64,000 nt of DNA, taken from NCBI GenBank assembly GCA_022747635.1, contig JAKTNV010000009.1, positions 64,040,677 to 64,104,676 on the forward strand, read 5' to 3'. Of this stretch, positions 27,371-39,394 are shown in pieces; the first letter of the stretch is position 1, and the number at the start of each line of letters is the position of its first letter. This DNA is from Hetaerina americana. Its lineage: Eukaryota > Arthropoda > Insecta > Odonata > Calopterygidae. The notes beneath the pieces were generated by a model. It saw only the letters and a program-made list of their open reading frames with translations, ran no database searches and was not told where the DNA came from. Made by a program: the position numbers and the translations under genes.

Positions 27371-27734
27371 AAGTATTCTCTTAACATCAATTTGATCACT
27401 CGGGGCTATTTTATTTCCAATTGATTCGCGGACTGCGGAAATCTACCAAAAAAAAGGATGTTGGCTCAAATTTTTTTATCGCCATCATTATCATACGTAA
27501 TATGGAAGGATTTTGGAAGTCCCGGAAAACATGCATTTACAGTTCGAGGAATTTCGTAAAGAATGCGGACACCAATTTCTCTCGCATTGCCGCCTACTTA
27601 AGCTACAGGATCTCTTGAGTACCAATGTGCGCGTTGCAACTCAACGGTCGGACGAATTGGCGCATAAAAAAATTACAATGTGGAAAATATCGTTGCACTC
27701 TTTGTTTAAAATTAAATCCTTCGACAAACTGAAT

Positions 27735-27910
27735 TAAAATGCGAGAGATGCCGCAACAGTAACGTTTAACGGAGACATGATCCGCTAATGCGCATTGAAA
27801 TGTAACAATTTTTCAAAATGTAAAAAATCATTCACCTTGACCGGGATTCGAAACCCTTAATGTCCGACCGAGTGCTTAAGCCAGTTAAGCTACCTTTATC
27901 TTACGCTTTG
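27735..27910 (-). mobile_element. SINE family 1 copy
   Basis: On the plus strand the tail comes first: gagatgccgcaacagtaacg, gatccgctaatgcgcattg, caatttttcaaaatgtaaaa. The body caccttgaccgggattcgaa then leads into the tRNA-like head taagccagttaagct. Orientation is therefore minus. Confidence 0.8.
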
Positions 27911-30840
27911 AAAAGTTGTTGCCTAGTTCATAAATCAACTTTAACAGTTGATTGGTGCTGAATGTTTTTCTCGGGGTTTCCGAAAAAATTTTAATTTCAA
28001 ATATTTGCTTTTGTATTATTATTCATTTTTTTTGCAGTAGTCATTCGCTTCTTGCAAATATATTTTTGGAAGGAACCAAATTCTTTTAATATTTACGGTC
28101 AGAAAAGATTGGAAAATCCAGCAACGGTTATTTACTAGCACCCTTCGCGTCGTTCAAGAGGCTTTTCTTTCCCCTTGCGAACAAATATAACTCTTCCATC
28201 GAGCATTTTACGGTTTGACCCCTGTAATAGGGGGAAAAGGAGCAGTAGGGTTCTTAACGGCGATCCTTAATCCCTGATCGTAAAAATTTCTCTGGAATGC
28301 GGACTCTGGCGGGAAAACCCGCGCCAGGTCCGTGATAAGAGAAGAATGGGGGGGAGGAGGATCAAAAGAGTGTGTCCTTCCTCCCGCCATGTTCCCTGGC
28401 TCATCATTCCAGAATTTGCTCCGAGTTTCACAAATGAATGAACTCGGAACTCCCTCCCATTCCGCAGCCTGGAAAATCCTCTTAATGTAATCCTGGGAGA
28501 CCCGACGTCCTTCTAGATCTTTCGCGGTGTGGGCTTTCAATTCCTTTAGGCAAGGAGTGGTCCTAAATTTGCGAAACCTTGATCCACTCTCGTTCGAAGT
28601 CCACGCTTCATGAATATCTACGAGTTGAAAACATTGTATCACACTTTGACATGCTTCTCTTCCCCCTTGCTTGAGTATTTCAACAGTACTACAACCTTGG
28701 GCGCTGTTCGAAGTAATTCCTAACGTTAATTCCAAGCCGTGTGGTTTTAGAGACACAAATCAAACTTGAGTAGTGAACATGAACTGCACAGGGAAAGGAG
28801 CAGGATCCATTACCACATGGGGGCACAATTACATGACGCGCTGGGCATAGACCAGTTCCCGTGATTCCGCCCATATTTCGGTTCCAACCCAATGTGGTTA
28901 CGTGAACTGGAACGTCAAAAACTGTTTCATTTCGTCAAAACTCGTTGTTTGGAATAATCAGCCCCTAATTCCTTGTCCTTCAAGCGTTGCAATCCCAGCG
29001 GTAATCGACGTTTTCGAAGTGGATGATCAGCGACAAATCATTAAGCGTTCATGTTGACCGATAGCCTCGCTCCACCTAGCAGTCTTTGAGAAAGCATGTA
29101 TATACCATGAGATTGACAACAAAAGTGCTCTCAAAAGAGTTCTTTACACCCGCAAGCGAGTTTTTTTTACGTATTTTGGTGCTATGAATCACATAAGTAC
29201 CGTTATTATGGATATGTATCACTTATACAAGTTTAAGAAATTCAAGATTTGCTTGGCATTGCAATCAATTATTATGTTTATTGTTTTGTATCCAAGGTTA
29301 CGACAACATTTCTGCAGTGAAAGAGTTGACATTTACTTGTAATTTCTGGAAAATTTTCTTGAGGTTAGTCCTAAGTTTGCGAGGGGGGAATGAGCACGTG
29401 CCACGTAAATGTTACATCGGTGACAGTTAAGCATTATACTACGGCTTTATTTTTATTTTCAAATATACTATACTGATATCGAAGTAAAGTTTTCTCTACA
29501 GAAGATTCTATAGCAACCTCAAAGGAATAAAATCTTAGTTAAAATACTTTCTTTCATGACCATGGTAAACTTATGCGAGTTTATTCATCAAAGTGTGACC
29601 AGTACGCAAATCAATGAATGCTATCAAGCCCACACCACTTAATTAAATTTTGATTTCAGAGCAATATCCCGCTTACCGATTTGCGAATACTATTCAAACT
29701 TAATCTTTGCCACCTGAAAATGTATGAAAAATTATGCAACAGTTGTTCTTTGCGAGGTGCGATATAGTTTTATAGTTTGGAAACTTAAACTGCAGTGAAC
29801 ACTACCTAGGTAAAGTCTCATACTGCATTGAATTATTCGCTGTAACCTTTCCAGTATAATGAGATGAGCTGATGATGCAATTTGTGATTGGCATCTATGG
29901 CACAAAACACATTTACCCTTCAAAAGAGCCTGACCTTTAGGTCTGGACTAAAGGGAGAATGAAGATTGATTATCAATTTACATTGATTTTCGCAAGAAAT
30001 TCAGCAGCACCATCTGCGATGCGCGGTCCTGAATTATCCTGGTCGAGTATCCAACCTGTTGCTATATGTAAATATGATCACGTAATTTTCCACATTGTAA
30101 CATTTAAATTGTCCACACAATTCTACTCCGTGAAAAATAATAGTGTTTTCATTTAATTTTTCTTGCAATCGCTAAAGGAATAGAAGTAATCTTCAACCCA
30201 AATATCGATTTCCATATTCCGTGATGGTAACTAAAATATTTTGTAAACCAGAAAATTTCGCTGCATTTAGCTGAGGATTTCCGGAGAACTACCCGGGTTT
30301 TTACTCGAGACACCCTGATAAATAGCCGAAGGTTCTATTTCTTGGCCTACGTCACATTATTTACATCATTAAAAACTGGAAATATCATAAAAATTACCTT
30401 TAAAGTGTAAATTACCTAAAAATTTCAATAAAAATTGAAATGGAAAAAAACTAATTACAAAGCTGCATTGAAAAGGAACAAATCGTAGGGTAATAATTCA
30501 TAGTAGAATTTTACACATGTGCTGCATTGCCAAATTAATTTGTTATGTACCACCTTCTTAGATTTACTTTAAGTCAGTGCTTCCGAGAAACAGCAAATAT
30601 CGAGCTCAGAAAATTTTGGACATCATTGATTTGGAGCAAATATTCCTACATTTTGTGTTCTGAAGCCCATACAAGTGCTTTTAAAAATAACTATGGGTCT
30701 GTAGATGGCTTCGGCGTGGATTTCAATGCTTTTATATTGATGGATTCAATAGATACGAAATATTAATAAATAACATTATCTTTACTTTGTCCACTCAATA
30801 TAATTGATGGTTTCTGGCGTAACTTTATGGAACCGATTCA
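27911..30840. other. No gene recognised
   Basis: Includes a 182-codon open frame on the minus strand (28208-28756). It is the longest in this part, with no recognisable domain and no flanking exons. The rest is AT-rich. Confidence 0.45.
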
Positions 30841-31013
30841 TTATAAATAAATGAAAGGACTAACTTTGTAGTTCCACACGAACGATTCGAAGTAAAACTT
30901 CATCATCAGGTGAGCTCTCTACATTTGTAGCCCTTCTTATATACAGCCAGGGCGGGGGTGGGGTGGTACCGTTCGTGTGGAACTACAAAGTTAGTCCTTT
31001 CATTTATTTATAA
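30841..31013. repeat. Fold-back element with perfect 44-bp inverted repeats
   Basis: Arms 30841-30884 and 30970-31013 are perfect inverted copies (outer bases ttataaataaatgaaaggac). The 85-base loop holds cgaagtaaaacttcatcatc and a G-rich stretch. The gaagttttacttcgaa...cctgatgatg arrangement on the minus strand resembles the ends of Penelope-like elements. No clear target duplication is seen. Confidence 0.85.
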
Positions 31014-31944
31014 TTTGTCTACTCAGTCGAACAGTTCATTTTCTTAACTTTGCAAAACATGGTAATTTCTTGCGGCAAAATCCTATTTAATCGTTTCCTC
31101 CACAGCCATTACCTGGGCCGGAGCAGACAGGCGGGCCCATAAACAGGGTAACCCTGAATTTTGGTAACCTAAACGAATACCAGGTAATGATACGGGTAGT
31201 TACTGAACAATCAAATCGTCATTAAGGAGGGAATTCGAGGTATTGTTTACAACGCTCTTGATGAATAAAGACTACAATTCAGCCCTGGGGTTCCAAATGA
31301 ATCTAATCACCATATTTTAGTGCCTTCTCGCCCATGTAAATGCTGGCTTAAATAAAGGAAATGGGTCGCGTTTCTTAATTTTCGCCAGGAGCACGGGAAA
31401 GGTGCAAAACGAAAGGGAAAGCGAGGCGAGACAGCAGGGAAGTACGCGGAGATCCGGCTCGAAGGCGGGCGGGGTTTTCCCGTTATATCGTTATAATGAG
31501 CCTCCCCGTGACCCAATGGCATCGTGGCTGGAGTAATTCGGGGAGGGAGAGAAGGTGAGGAAGAGTAGGTTATGGAGGACACGCCGTGTCAAATTCCTGT
31601 TCATCCCCATTCGTATAACTTAGCAGACTTCCCCTTCTCCAAAAGGCTGGTTCCATAGCATACAACTTATTGATATCAGTTGTGTAACCTGTGTAGTCAA
31701 GAGGAATCGGAAAGAGGGAATTCCCTTCTTCCGAAATTCAATCATATCAGAAATGCATACCGTCACCTCCTACAGGTTTAAGCCGAGCAAAGATGGATGG
31801 AAGGGACAAGGGATCCATCCCTCCGCTACTGAGGGTTCCTCGAGATGTGTCATAAGCTTGTAAATGACTCCGCCGCACCGGGGTTATTGTTTAATTATAA
31901 TAATAATAATTATTATTATTATAAGAAGTAGTAGTAGTATTATT
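31014..31944. other. No gene recognised
   Basis: Ends in an AT-only palindromic simple repeat (31897-31945) that marks the 3' side of the LINE fragment. Confidence 0.55.
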
Positions 31945-32960
31945 ATATTTAAAACGCACATGTGCAGTTAGATGATGCCAGGTGGCACTCAAGTCCCAAT
32001 TGTTATAATCAAACTTGTTTTGGAAAAATAACATGACATTTCAAACCCAAAAAATCCCCATCTCCTTAACATCAGTTTACCAATTAACAAGAAAATAATC
32101 ATAACTAAGCTGTTGCATACAACTTTAACAGTACATCGATCAAATTATTACATAAATTGTTTACATCTTTTCTTGAAAATATTTACCCTGTTAGGAAAGG
32201 GCTCGAATAGTTTTGCAGGTAAACTGTTGCAATAAACAATTGTTTTATAAAGAAATGAAATTTTTTTATTTGTTTTTGTGCCCCGCATTTTACCTTGAAT
32301 TTGTAATCATTCCTCCATATAAAATTTGGATGTCTCGCCTCTTTACTTAGTTTTGCCCAAGCTCTCGCTCCCTTCATTCCACAAAGTCTGTTTATTTTTC
32401 TTCTACTTTGTCAAGGTCCGCAGCCTAGCGTTTTTAACATTTCAGTCACACTATCCATCCTCCTATGCTTCCCCAGTACATATCGGGCAGCCTTTCTTCG
32501 TACATTCTCCAGTTTTGTAAAATGTCCTTCTTCTTGCGGGTCCCATACAAGTAATGAGTACTCTACAACTGGTGTTACCAGGGTTTCATACGCCTTTTCC
32601 TTAGTTGATCTAATTCTCCCTAAAAGGTTTCTCATTCCCCAATGAAGAAAAGCTATCTTAACAATGTATTCCACATTCAGCCCCCCCCCTAAATTCTTGG
32701 TTAAATATACACCTAATTAATTACAGCTATCACTTCTAGGAATGATATTCACCAAGAATTTTTTAGTCCATGTTGGTTCCATTTACCTTGTTACTAAAAT
32801 TGATGGATTTGCATTTGCTAACATTAATATCCATCCCATTATTTGTCACCCAATCCGCCATTTTATTAACGGCCCTTTGCTGAGGGTTATTGAGGGTCCC
32901 CGCAGTACAAGGTGCGGGGTGCACAAGGCTGAACAAAGTCGATCACATTCATAAAAATTA
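31945..32960 (-). pseudogene. LINE fragment, CR1/Jockey-like, with 3' end
   Basis: Minus-strand translation shows QRAVNKMADWVTNNGMDINV and SKCKSINFSNKV, then after a gap GRIRSTKEKAYETLVTPVVE, YSLLVWDPQEEGHFTKLENV and RRKAARYVLGKHRRMDSVTE, followed by RRKINRLCG and KGARAWAKLSKE. These are the end of the palm and the thumb region of a Jockey/CR1-type reverse transcriptase. Stops and frameshifts break it. The 3' end runs into a TAA/ATT-type simple repeat (about 31899-31950), as is common for such LINEs. The end matches the second copy at 36855-37290. Confidence 0.82.
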
Positions 32961-34713
32961 TAGCCTTATTAAAATTGTACAATTGGTGTATGTGATGGTT
33001 CATACTATCGCAAAGTTTTATATATACTATTTAATATTTTTTAAAGTTCACGTCTGGCCTACATCCATGAATGTCTGTCTGTGCTATCACCATAAATCAA
33101 CATCCATCACATTTACTTTCGGGGGATTAACAAATGGGCACGTTCAAAATTCGCAGGTACTCTCCGTATTATGTTTGTATGACGTGAAACTTTTTTCCTC
33201 ATCGGAACACTTTTTTGCGAACCGAAGAGTATTAACACAGTTATTCTGTTATAAGTCATTCAAACTTATGTACCCATGTTATGTGTTGGAATAAAACTTA
33301 ATCTTTGAAGCAAAGAATGGGAAAAAAGGAAGGAAATTGTGGGGAAGAGTCGTTCATCTTTCGCGTTTCCACAGTAGATTTCAACTTGCAGGTGCTTACG
33401 GTTTGTTTTTTTTTCGTCTTACTATTCGTGGAGAAGAGGGCATATTGAATCGTCAATGGTAGCAGCCATTTAGGCTCCAATTTTTATGGAAATGATATTC
33501 TGTAATTATTTAAACCCTTCAATGAGTTTGTTTTCTTTGAAATGTGGCGAAACATTTGGCGTTAATTGTTTTGGTATAACAGAACGGTAGCTTCGCCAAA
33601 TGTTGTTTTGACAACGAGTCAATTTCAAAGTTTCTCTTTGAATGACTATATAAAGACGAATTTGAAAGGAAATGAGTCGGAAATGGATTGTATGCACATG
33701 AATATTTGTATAAAGAATTCATATCCGCGGATTTGGATACCTATTCAATGAAGTTTGTGGGTAAAATCTGATTATTTTGTCATCCACGCAAAGCTGACTT
33801 ACAAAGAAATTACACCTCGCACGACCGTGTCCTGAGATTATTTCCTAGTCATTCTCCTTTCTTTTGCCTTTTTAATCTATCTGTTGCATGCAGATCATCA
33901 ATGAATATGATGAATCCCACAATTTCATCAGCCCGTTGCATGAGCTTCTTTTCTCGATTAATTTCCAAATTACGAGCTACGTAAATCGTACTCAACCCTA
34001 TGTCGATTGCACAATATCCCTGATTCGCCACTTTTGAATCTCCCGTGCTATCAGTTCATCAATTTTAGGCATTTTTCCATGCTGCCAGCTACACCTGGTA
34101 AATGGTGGTTTTGGGGTCCATCGGACCCCTAATACGGCCCCGTTCATTTGAACTCCGTGTCTCAAATTTGAGGAGTACGTCCCGAATACCTGTGACCTTG
34201 CCTTCGCGCTTGCTGTCGTCTCTCAAGTTCACGCATGCGGCAAGTGTATTCCAAGATTAATATTCTTTGAATTTCAAAGAGATGCCATTTTCGATGGGCC
34301 GATTAAACGTTTACAAGGCCGCAATCGAAAGTTGCCAATAATTCTCCGTCGTGAGTAGCTTTTCCGGCAGGTAACCACATATCATGAATATGTATGCGTG
34401 GCAGTGGTTTTATAAATTGCCCCCAACGAATGGGTTTTCTGTTTTATCAATGGTTTAGATTTTAAGGCAAGAAATGATTGTAATAGAAAACATTTTTATG
34501 CTACGCGCTTTGAAATTTGTTGAGCCAATTTCAGGCATTGGTGAGTAACTTTAAACCGTTTACTTTTGTGTCTATCTTTCAATAGCAAACTTTAAAATAT
34601 TTACGCATTCAACGTTAATAGCGTATTTTTTTGAATTTTAGTGGTTGGATCTCACGGGGAAACTAATTAATGTTATTACGTACAGAATATTTACCACCTA
34701 TTATCACCGATAC

Positions 34714-34776
<63 letters not shown>

Positions 34777-35605
34777 TCCACCGCAACCGTTTGAGAACGA
34801 CAGAGAATCGAGATCAATGTGATTAGGTTAACCGCTAGCGCACGCCTATGCACTGATTTAAAAAAAGCAAAGAACATCTTAAACGGGCAGCAGTCCATGC
34901 GGAGTTTTTATCACTTACACCTTAATAATTAGCACTTTCGAAATTTTTTTAATAAATGCCGGTAGTTTTCACATCGTTATCGGTTTACATCACAAGCCAA
35001 GTTTCTTTCTGTATCCTGCCTCGTAGATAAGTACGTTGACTGAGAAAACTACACTCAAAAGTAATTTTTTAAATTTAATACCTTCACGTGGCTTTGCACA
35101 GCGAGAGTGAAAGCTTTATTAGAGATGTCGTTTTTTTATCGTCGAATTTGATGCACTTTAATGCAGATTCCAACCCAACCAATATTTCCAATTTAAATTA
35201 ATGCTCATAATATACACCATGAAACATTCGCAGAGATTATTTTCAGCATCCCATGACGGTTACGGGTACAACCTGTCTGAAGTGCAGTGAATGGATTACG
35301 AATGAAACTTCTAACATGTGACCTTTATGGATTGGATATTTTTTACACGGTGCACTGAAATATTTGAGTTCACACCACAAAGGCACATTAACATGATTAA
35401 AAAGTCAGTGGACGTTCTTCTCAAAACCTTGAGTAATCTCATTAAAACGTCACTTGCCTCTTCAAGTTATCTTTCCTGGTTCCTGATGAGTGTACACATA
35501 TTTGGTAAGAATCTAAGGATGCATTTCGAAAAATTCATTCGATGATGGTACATCCGAAAATATATTCGAGGCTGACATCAAATACTTTGGTATACTAATA
35601 CGTAA
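32961..35605. other. No gene recognised
   Basis: AT-rich non-coding sequence around the TA microsatellite at 34717. Confidence 0.55.
34717..34771. repeat. TA microsatellite
   Basis: About 55 bases of alternating A and T. Confidence 0.95.
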
Positions 35606-35845
35606 ATGGACTGCTGACCGGAGGGGCCCGGGTTCGATTCCCGGGCAAGGCACTCTGGGCACCTCCAGCTCTACCCAAGCAATGTAGTTTTTCGGGTACC
35701 AGATCTTCCTGGGAAACCATAACCGGCACAGGGAAAGGAACTGGCCTCCTACCCTGATATGTGAATTTCACACGCCGTCGGGCTTAGTACTGGGTGAACT
35801 CCACCGTCACCAACCAAACCGACCTTCGGGTTGATTACTTTGTTT
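35606..35845 (+). mobile_element. SINE family 3 copy
   Basis: tggactgctgaccggaggg, B-box ggttcgattcccgggcaagg, then ctgggcacctccagctctac, ggaaaccataaccggcacag, ggaactggc and the tail accgaccttcgggttgatta. The first bases of the tRNA head are missing (5'-truncated). Confidence 0.88.
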
Positions 35846-36595
35846 ATGGTTTATAATACGTACATGCCTTTTATACTTCCAATTAGAAATAAAGCGTAAG
35901 TGTGTACCGAATAGTAAATACGGTACAAAGTATTTCAGGTTAACCTCGAACTGAGAATTTATTTTATTCTCTTATTATTTATAAATTATTTTCGCACCTT
36001 TTAGTAAATTACCACAAGCAACTGGAATCACGACATGAGTGGAAAAAATAATTTAGATAAAATGAAGGATTACCTCATGAATCCACGGCAGTACGAAATG
36101 GGGCGTCGGCGTCCTAACCTTTTCCCTTCAAACGGAATAAATTTCAAAGAAGCATACCAACGAGTGTTTTACAAGAATACGTAATATCGGTAGGCAATAG
36201 AACCGCTAACTTTCTAATGCTGTATATTGTTGCCATTTGAAAAAAATGTGATATTATTAGGTATTTCATTGGGAAAGATGGCTCGGATCGGTTACGGTCA
36301 GGCAGATCGCTCGCTCACTGTATGGATCTCCCTTCCTCTCTCAGTGTGACGTAAGGATTCAGGGAGTTCCCAAGACTATTATTTTCGCAACTACCGGGGC
36401 GGATGTCAGTCAATGGAAAACTGTGATGCAACGAAACTGCAGTTGTCCCTTTTCCAAAAATGCGAGTTTATTTCTATGAATATGACTTCAGAGAAAAAAC
36501 ACGAAAAGAGAACAGCTTAAGCAATAGGTCTGAGAGTGAACACTCTACCCTACGGCACTTAAAATAAAAGGAAGGTTAAAGGTTAACCGTGTTGA
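35846..36595. other. No gene recognised
   Basis: Non-coding sequence between two SINE family 3 copies. Confidence 0.55.
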
Positions 36596-36775
36596 GGCCG
36601 TAGTCTAGTGGGGTCCAGTTCCTTGTCCTGTGTCGGTTATGGTTTCCCAGGTATATCTGGTACTCGAAAAATCACACAGCTTGGGTGCAGCAAGAAGTAT
36701 CCAGAGAGGCTTGCCGGGAAACGAACCCGGGCAGCAAATCCAATGCTCTCCCCCTAGACTATCGCGGCCCTTAAT
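36596..36775 (-). mobile_element. SINE family 3 copy with inverted head at its tail end
   Basis: Minus-strand copy from ggccgcgatagtctagggg (36775 side) to ggacaaggaactgg. It stops about half-way along the body. There the plus strand begins ggccgtagtctagtgggg (36596-36613), which is a second SINE head in the opposite direction. The middle and tail are missing. Confidence 0.75.
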
Positions 36776-36854
36776 TATAATACATAGTAAATATAATTCC
36801 ATGAATATATACGAGCGATTTCGAACTAAAGATCTATATTAATGAATAATTCAT

Positions 36855-37290
36855 ATTATTATTAAAACGCACATGCGCAGATAGACAATTTCAGGTGGCA
36901 CTAAAGTATTAAAATCAAACTTGCCTTGCTAAAATATCATGACATCTCAAATCCAATCAATATCACAAAATATAATAAATAAAATCAGTCAGGAAAAAAA
37001 CCATACACTTAAAGGAAATTTCCAAACCTCAACCTCTAAAACAAAAAAAAGAAAATCCCCATCTCATCAACTTCAGTTTCCCAAATCAAAAAGAAAAAAA
37101 TCCAAACTAAGCTGTTACATAGAGTTTTACACATCTCTCGAAGGGGCAATATTATATGATCTACAGCACATTGCATGGCTTCAATCATCCAAGGATTTGT
37201 TTGAATGTTGTGAAAGAGTATATGCAAGGTTGCCAGCCTTTTCAGCACTAATGCTAGTTGCATTTTTCCCTGCTAACAGTTAATGGCACA
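36855..37290 (-). mobile_element. Second copy of the LINE 3' end
   Basis: Shares with 31945-32130 the plus-strand blocks aaaacgcacatg-gcag, caggtggcact, aatcaaacttg, atgacat-tcaaa, aaatccccatctc and aactaagctgtt-cata. Both copies are flanked on the same side by an ATT-type repeat. It has no recognisable reverse transcriptase, so it is a 5'-truncated insertion. Confidence 0.7.
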
Positions 37291-37442
37291 AGAATAGTCA
37301 GTTTTGGCACCACCATGCCACAAGCATAGCAATTTCCCTAGACCCAATTTCACTCTTATAATTCTTTCAATATCCTTTCTTAAGAGATTATGTACCACGA
37401 CAGCCTGCCTATAGTTGCCAATTTTCTCTGTTTTTCAGCCAT

Positions 37443-37790
37443 TTTTATGAGGGTGGAATTACAAGGACCGTATAAAAAGTACCGGTAACAATTTTTTCCT
37501 GGCGTGTGCGTGAAGTGATGAATTCAGACCGTCGATTAAGTGTGTCCATGATCACAGATTGTATTGGCATTGATAAAATGACAGTGCACACCATTATCAC
37601 AGAAAATTTGGTGTTGCAAAAGATCTGCAATAAACTCGTCTTGAAGGTCTTGATGGACAATCAAGAGCAGAGTCGAGTGTCTGCTTTCAAAGACCTTCTA
37701 CCATGGCATCAGGATGATTCCCTAACCCCCTAACAGTCCCAACGTGACACCAGCAGGCTACCTCCTATTCCCAAAAGTGAATATTGACAA
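37443..37790 (+). pseudogene. Decayed, internally deleted mariner remnant
   Basis: MNSDRRLSVSMITDCIGIDK followed by MTVHTIITENLVLQKICNK and FKDLL is the second helix-turn-helix region of a mariner transposase. Right after it, in another frame, comes PAGYLLFPKVNID, the segment that in mariners follows the third catalytic Asp. The catalytic core between them is missing. The 5' flank (accgtataaaaagtaccggt) may be the eroded end. It is a separate lineage from the three copies in the cathepsin gene. Confidence 0.7.
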
Positions 37791-39394
37791 ACGTTCACAA
37801 GAAGAGAGCAGCCTTTTCTTCACATCATCCTTCTATACAGAACACTTACTTGATTTGAAATGACTGCATGGAATCTTGAAGTCATTTGATACAAAGCTTT
37901 TATCATTACATTCTTGTTGATGTTTGTATGTTTGTGTCCTTATATGTTGCTGTTATACGTGTCACCATAAATTGGCAATCCTACTGTATGTGCACAATTT
38001 TTACTAAATAAATAAATATTAACAGATGAGAAGGCATTATTTTGTTTTTCCATCAGAAAATTGATATCGATTTTGAGGTCTTCTTATACTCTAAGAGGGT
38101 CCTCCTAAATGCTTTCACCATAAATAGTTGCTTTGGAACATGATACTCCAAAGCTGTAATATTGTTTGTTTTTTCTGCCTCCTGAGTCACTAATATTTTT
38201 AAGTTCATATCATAACTTTGTTGGATTTCTTTCTTCACTTGAGATTCCAAAGGTTTTTTCCCGACATACTAATATTTTCTCTACCCGTTTTAAATTTATA
38301 AAAGCTTAAGGTTCAAGAATCATGGCTACAAAAATACTGATGTAAGAGCTACTGACAAAAACACTGATTAAACAACACATATGAGCTACCATACTCATAA
38401 CCACCACTGAGATCAAAAGGCAAAATGTATGTGAACGTGCTAAAATTTAGCCTTGATCAATTATTTTCAAAATTTCTCTTCAATAAGCTTTCCCAATACA
38501 ATGATAAAATGTAGAATCATAAAAGTGAACATCCAATTCATTTACTAAGAAGCGATTGTAAATTGATGTGCAGAAAAAATGTAGAGACTGCAACACTAAT
38601 GTTTTTGAAGCTACAAGTTCTCAAATGTAAATAGAATGTGACCCTCAGAGGTACATATACACTGGAGGAGAAAATCTCAAATTTTATTCAGGATAAGATG
38701 ATATCAAAAGTTGACCAAAGTGCCAAGATGATGCAGTGATAATTTGAGGAAGTAAATTTGAGCTGTTTCACTTCATGGGGTTAAGACATTGGAACGTATG
38801 AGAAAGGAGTATGTAAACAGGAGTACATAAGTATTACAGGAATAAGTACGCATGAGGAAGCAGAGTATGCTGTGTGGGACATATAAGAAAAGGATAAACT
38901 GCAACTTGGAAACAAAGCAACTCGGAGCTGCTTTATTTTTATTTCAGTTGGACATAAGGGAGTGCAAAAATTAAGAGTAGATAGGAAGAGGAAGCATCAG
39001 TAGCTTAACTGGCTAAGGCATTACGCTGGATATCAAGGGATCCAGGTCCGAATCCTGGCCAAGGCAAATAATTTTTACATATTTAAATTTTTGCATTGTA
39101 ATGTGTAATAGTATGACCCCGTTCAAAGTTATTGTTGTAGCACTTCCGGGAGTTTTTTTTGAATTTGTAACCTTAAGTGGAAACAAGATTTTTAAAACAA
39201 AAAATACATAACAATTCATTTACAAACAAACATATTGTTAATTAGAATTGCCTACCTGGGAAAGTAGGCTAGCCTTTTCCAAAACATTTTACTGAATTTC
39301 AAAATAAATTAAACAAATCCATACGTAAATCCTCGATTTTCATAAGTATTCAGGAGACTGAGGAATCAAACAAATTTTTTCTAATGTAAAAATA
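37791..39394. other. Spacer downstream of the cathepsin gene
   Basis: AT-rich, with CpG becoming rare from about 38 kb onward. It holds the SINE at 38992-39175 and nothing else recognised. Confidence 0.5.
38992..39175 (+). mobile_element. SINE family 1 copy
   Basis: Head cagtagcttaactggctaag with B-box ggtccgaatcc, then ctggccaaggcaaataattt, and the tail tgtagcacttccgggag. It is the same order as the right copy at 51117-51292. It lies just downstream of the likely 3' end of the cathepsin gene. Confidence 0.8.

Noticed and set aside
26848..27399. Overlapping open frames on both strands
   Set aside because: Proline-, serine- and arginine-rich products that follow from the GC-rich composition.
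28208..28756. 182-codon open frame on the minus strand
   Set aside because: Longest open frame in the left part, but no recognisable motif, no partner exons and low sequence regularity. Transcript data would be needed to accept it.
38997..39065. Possible tRNA gene on the plus strand
   Set aside because: Same reason: no acceptor stem, and the family 1 SINE body follows.
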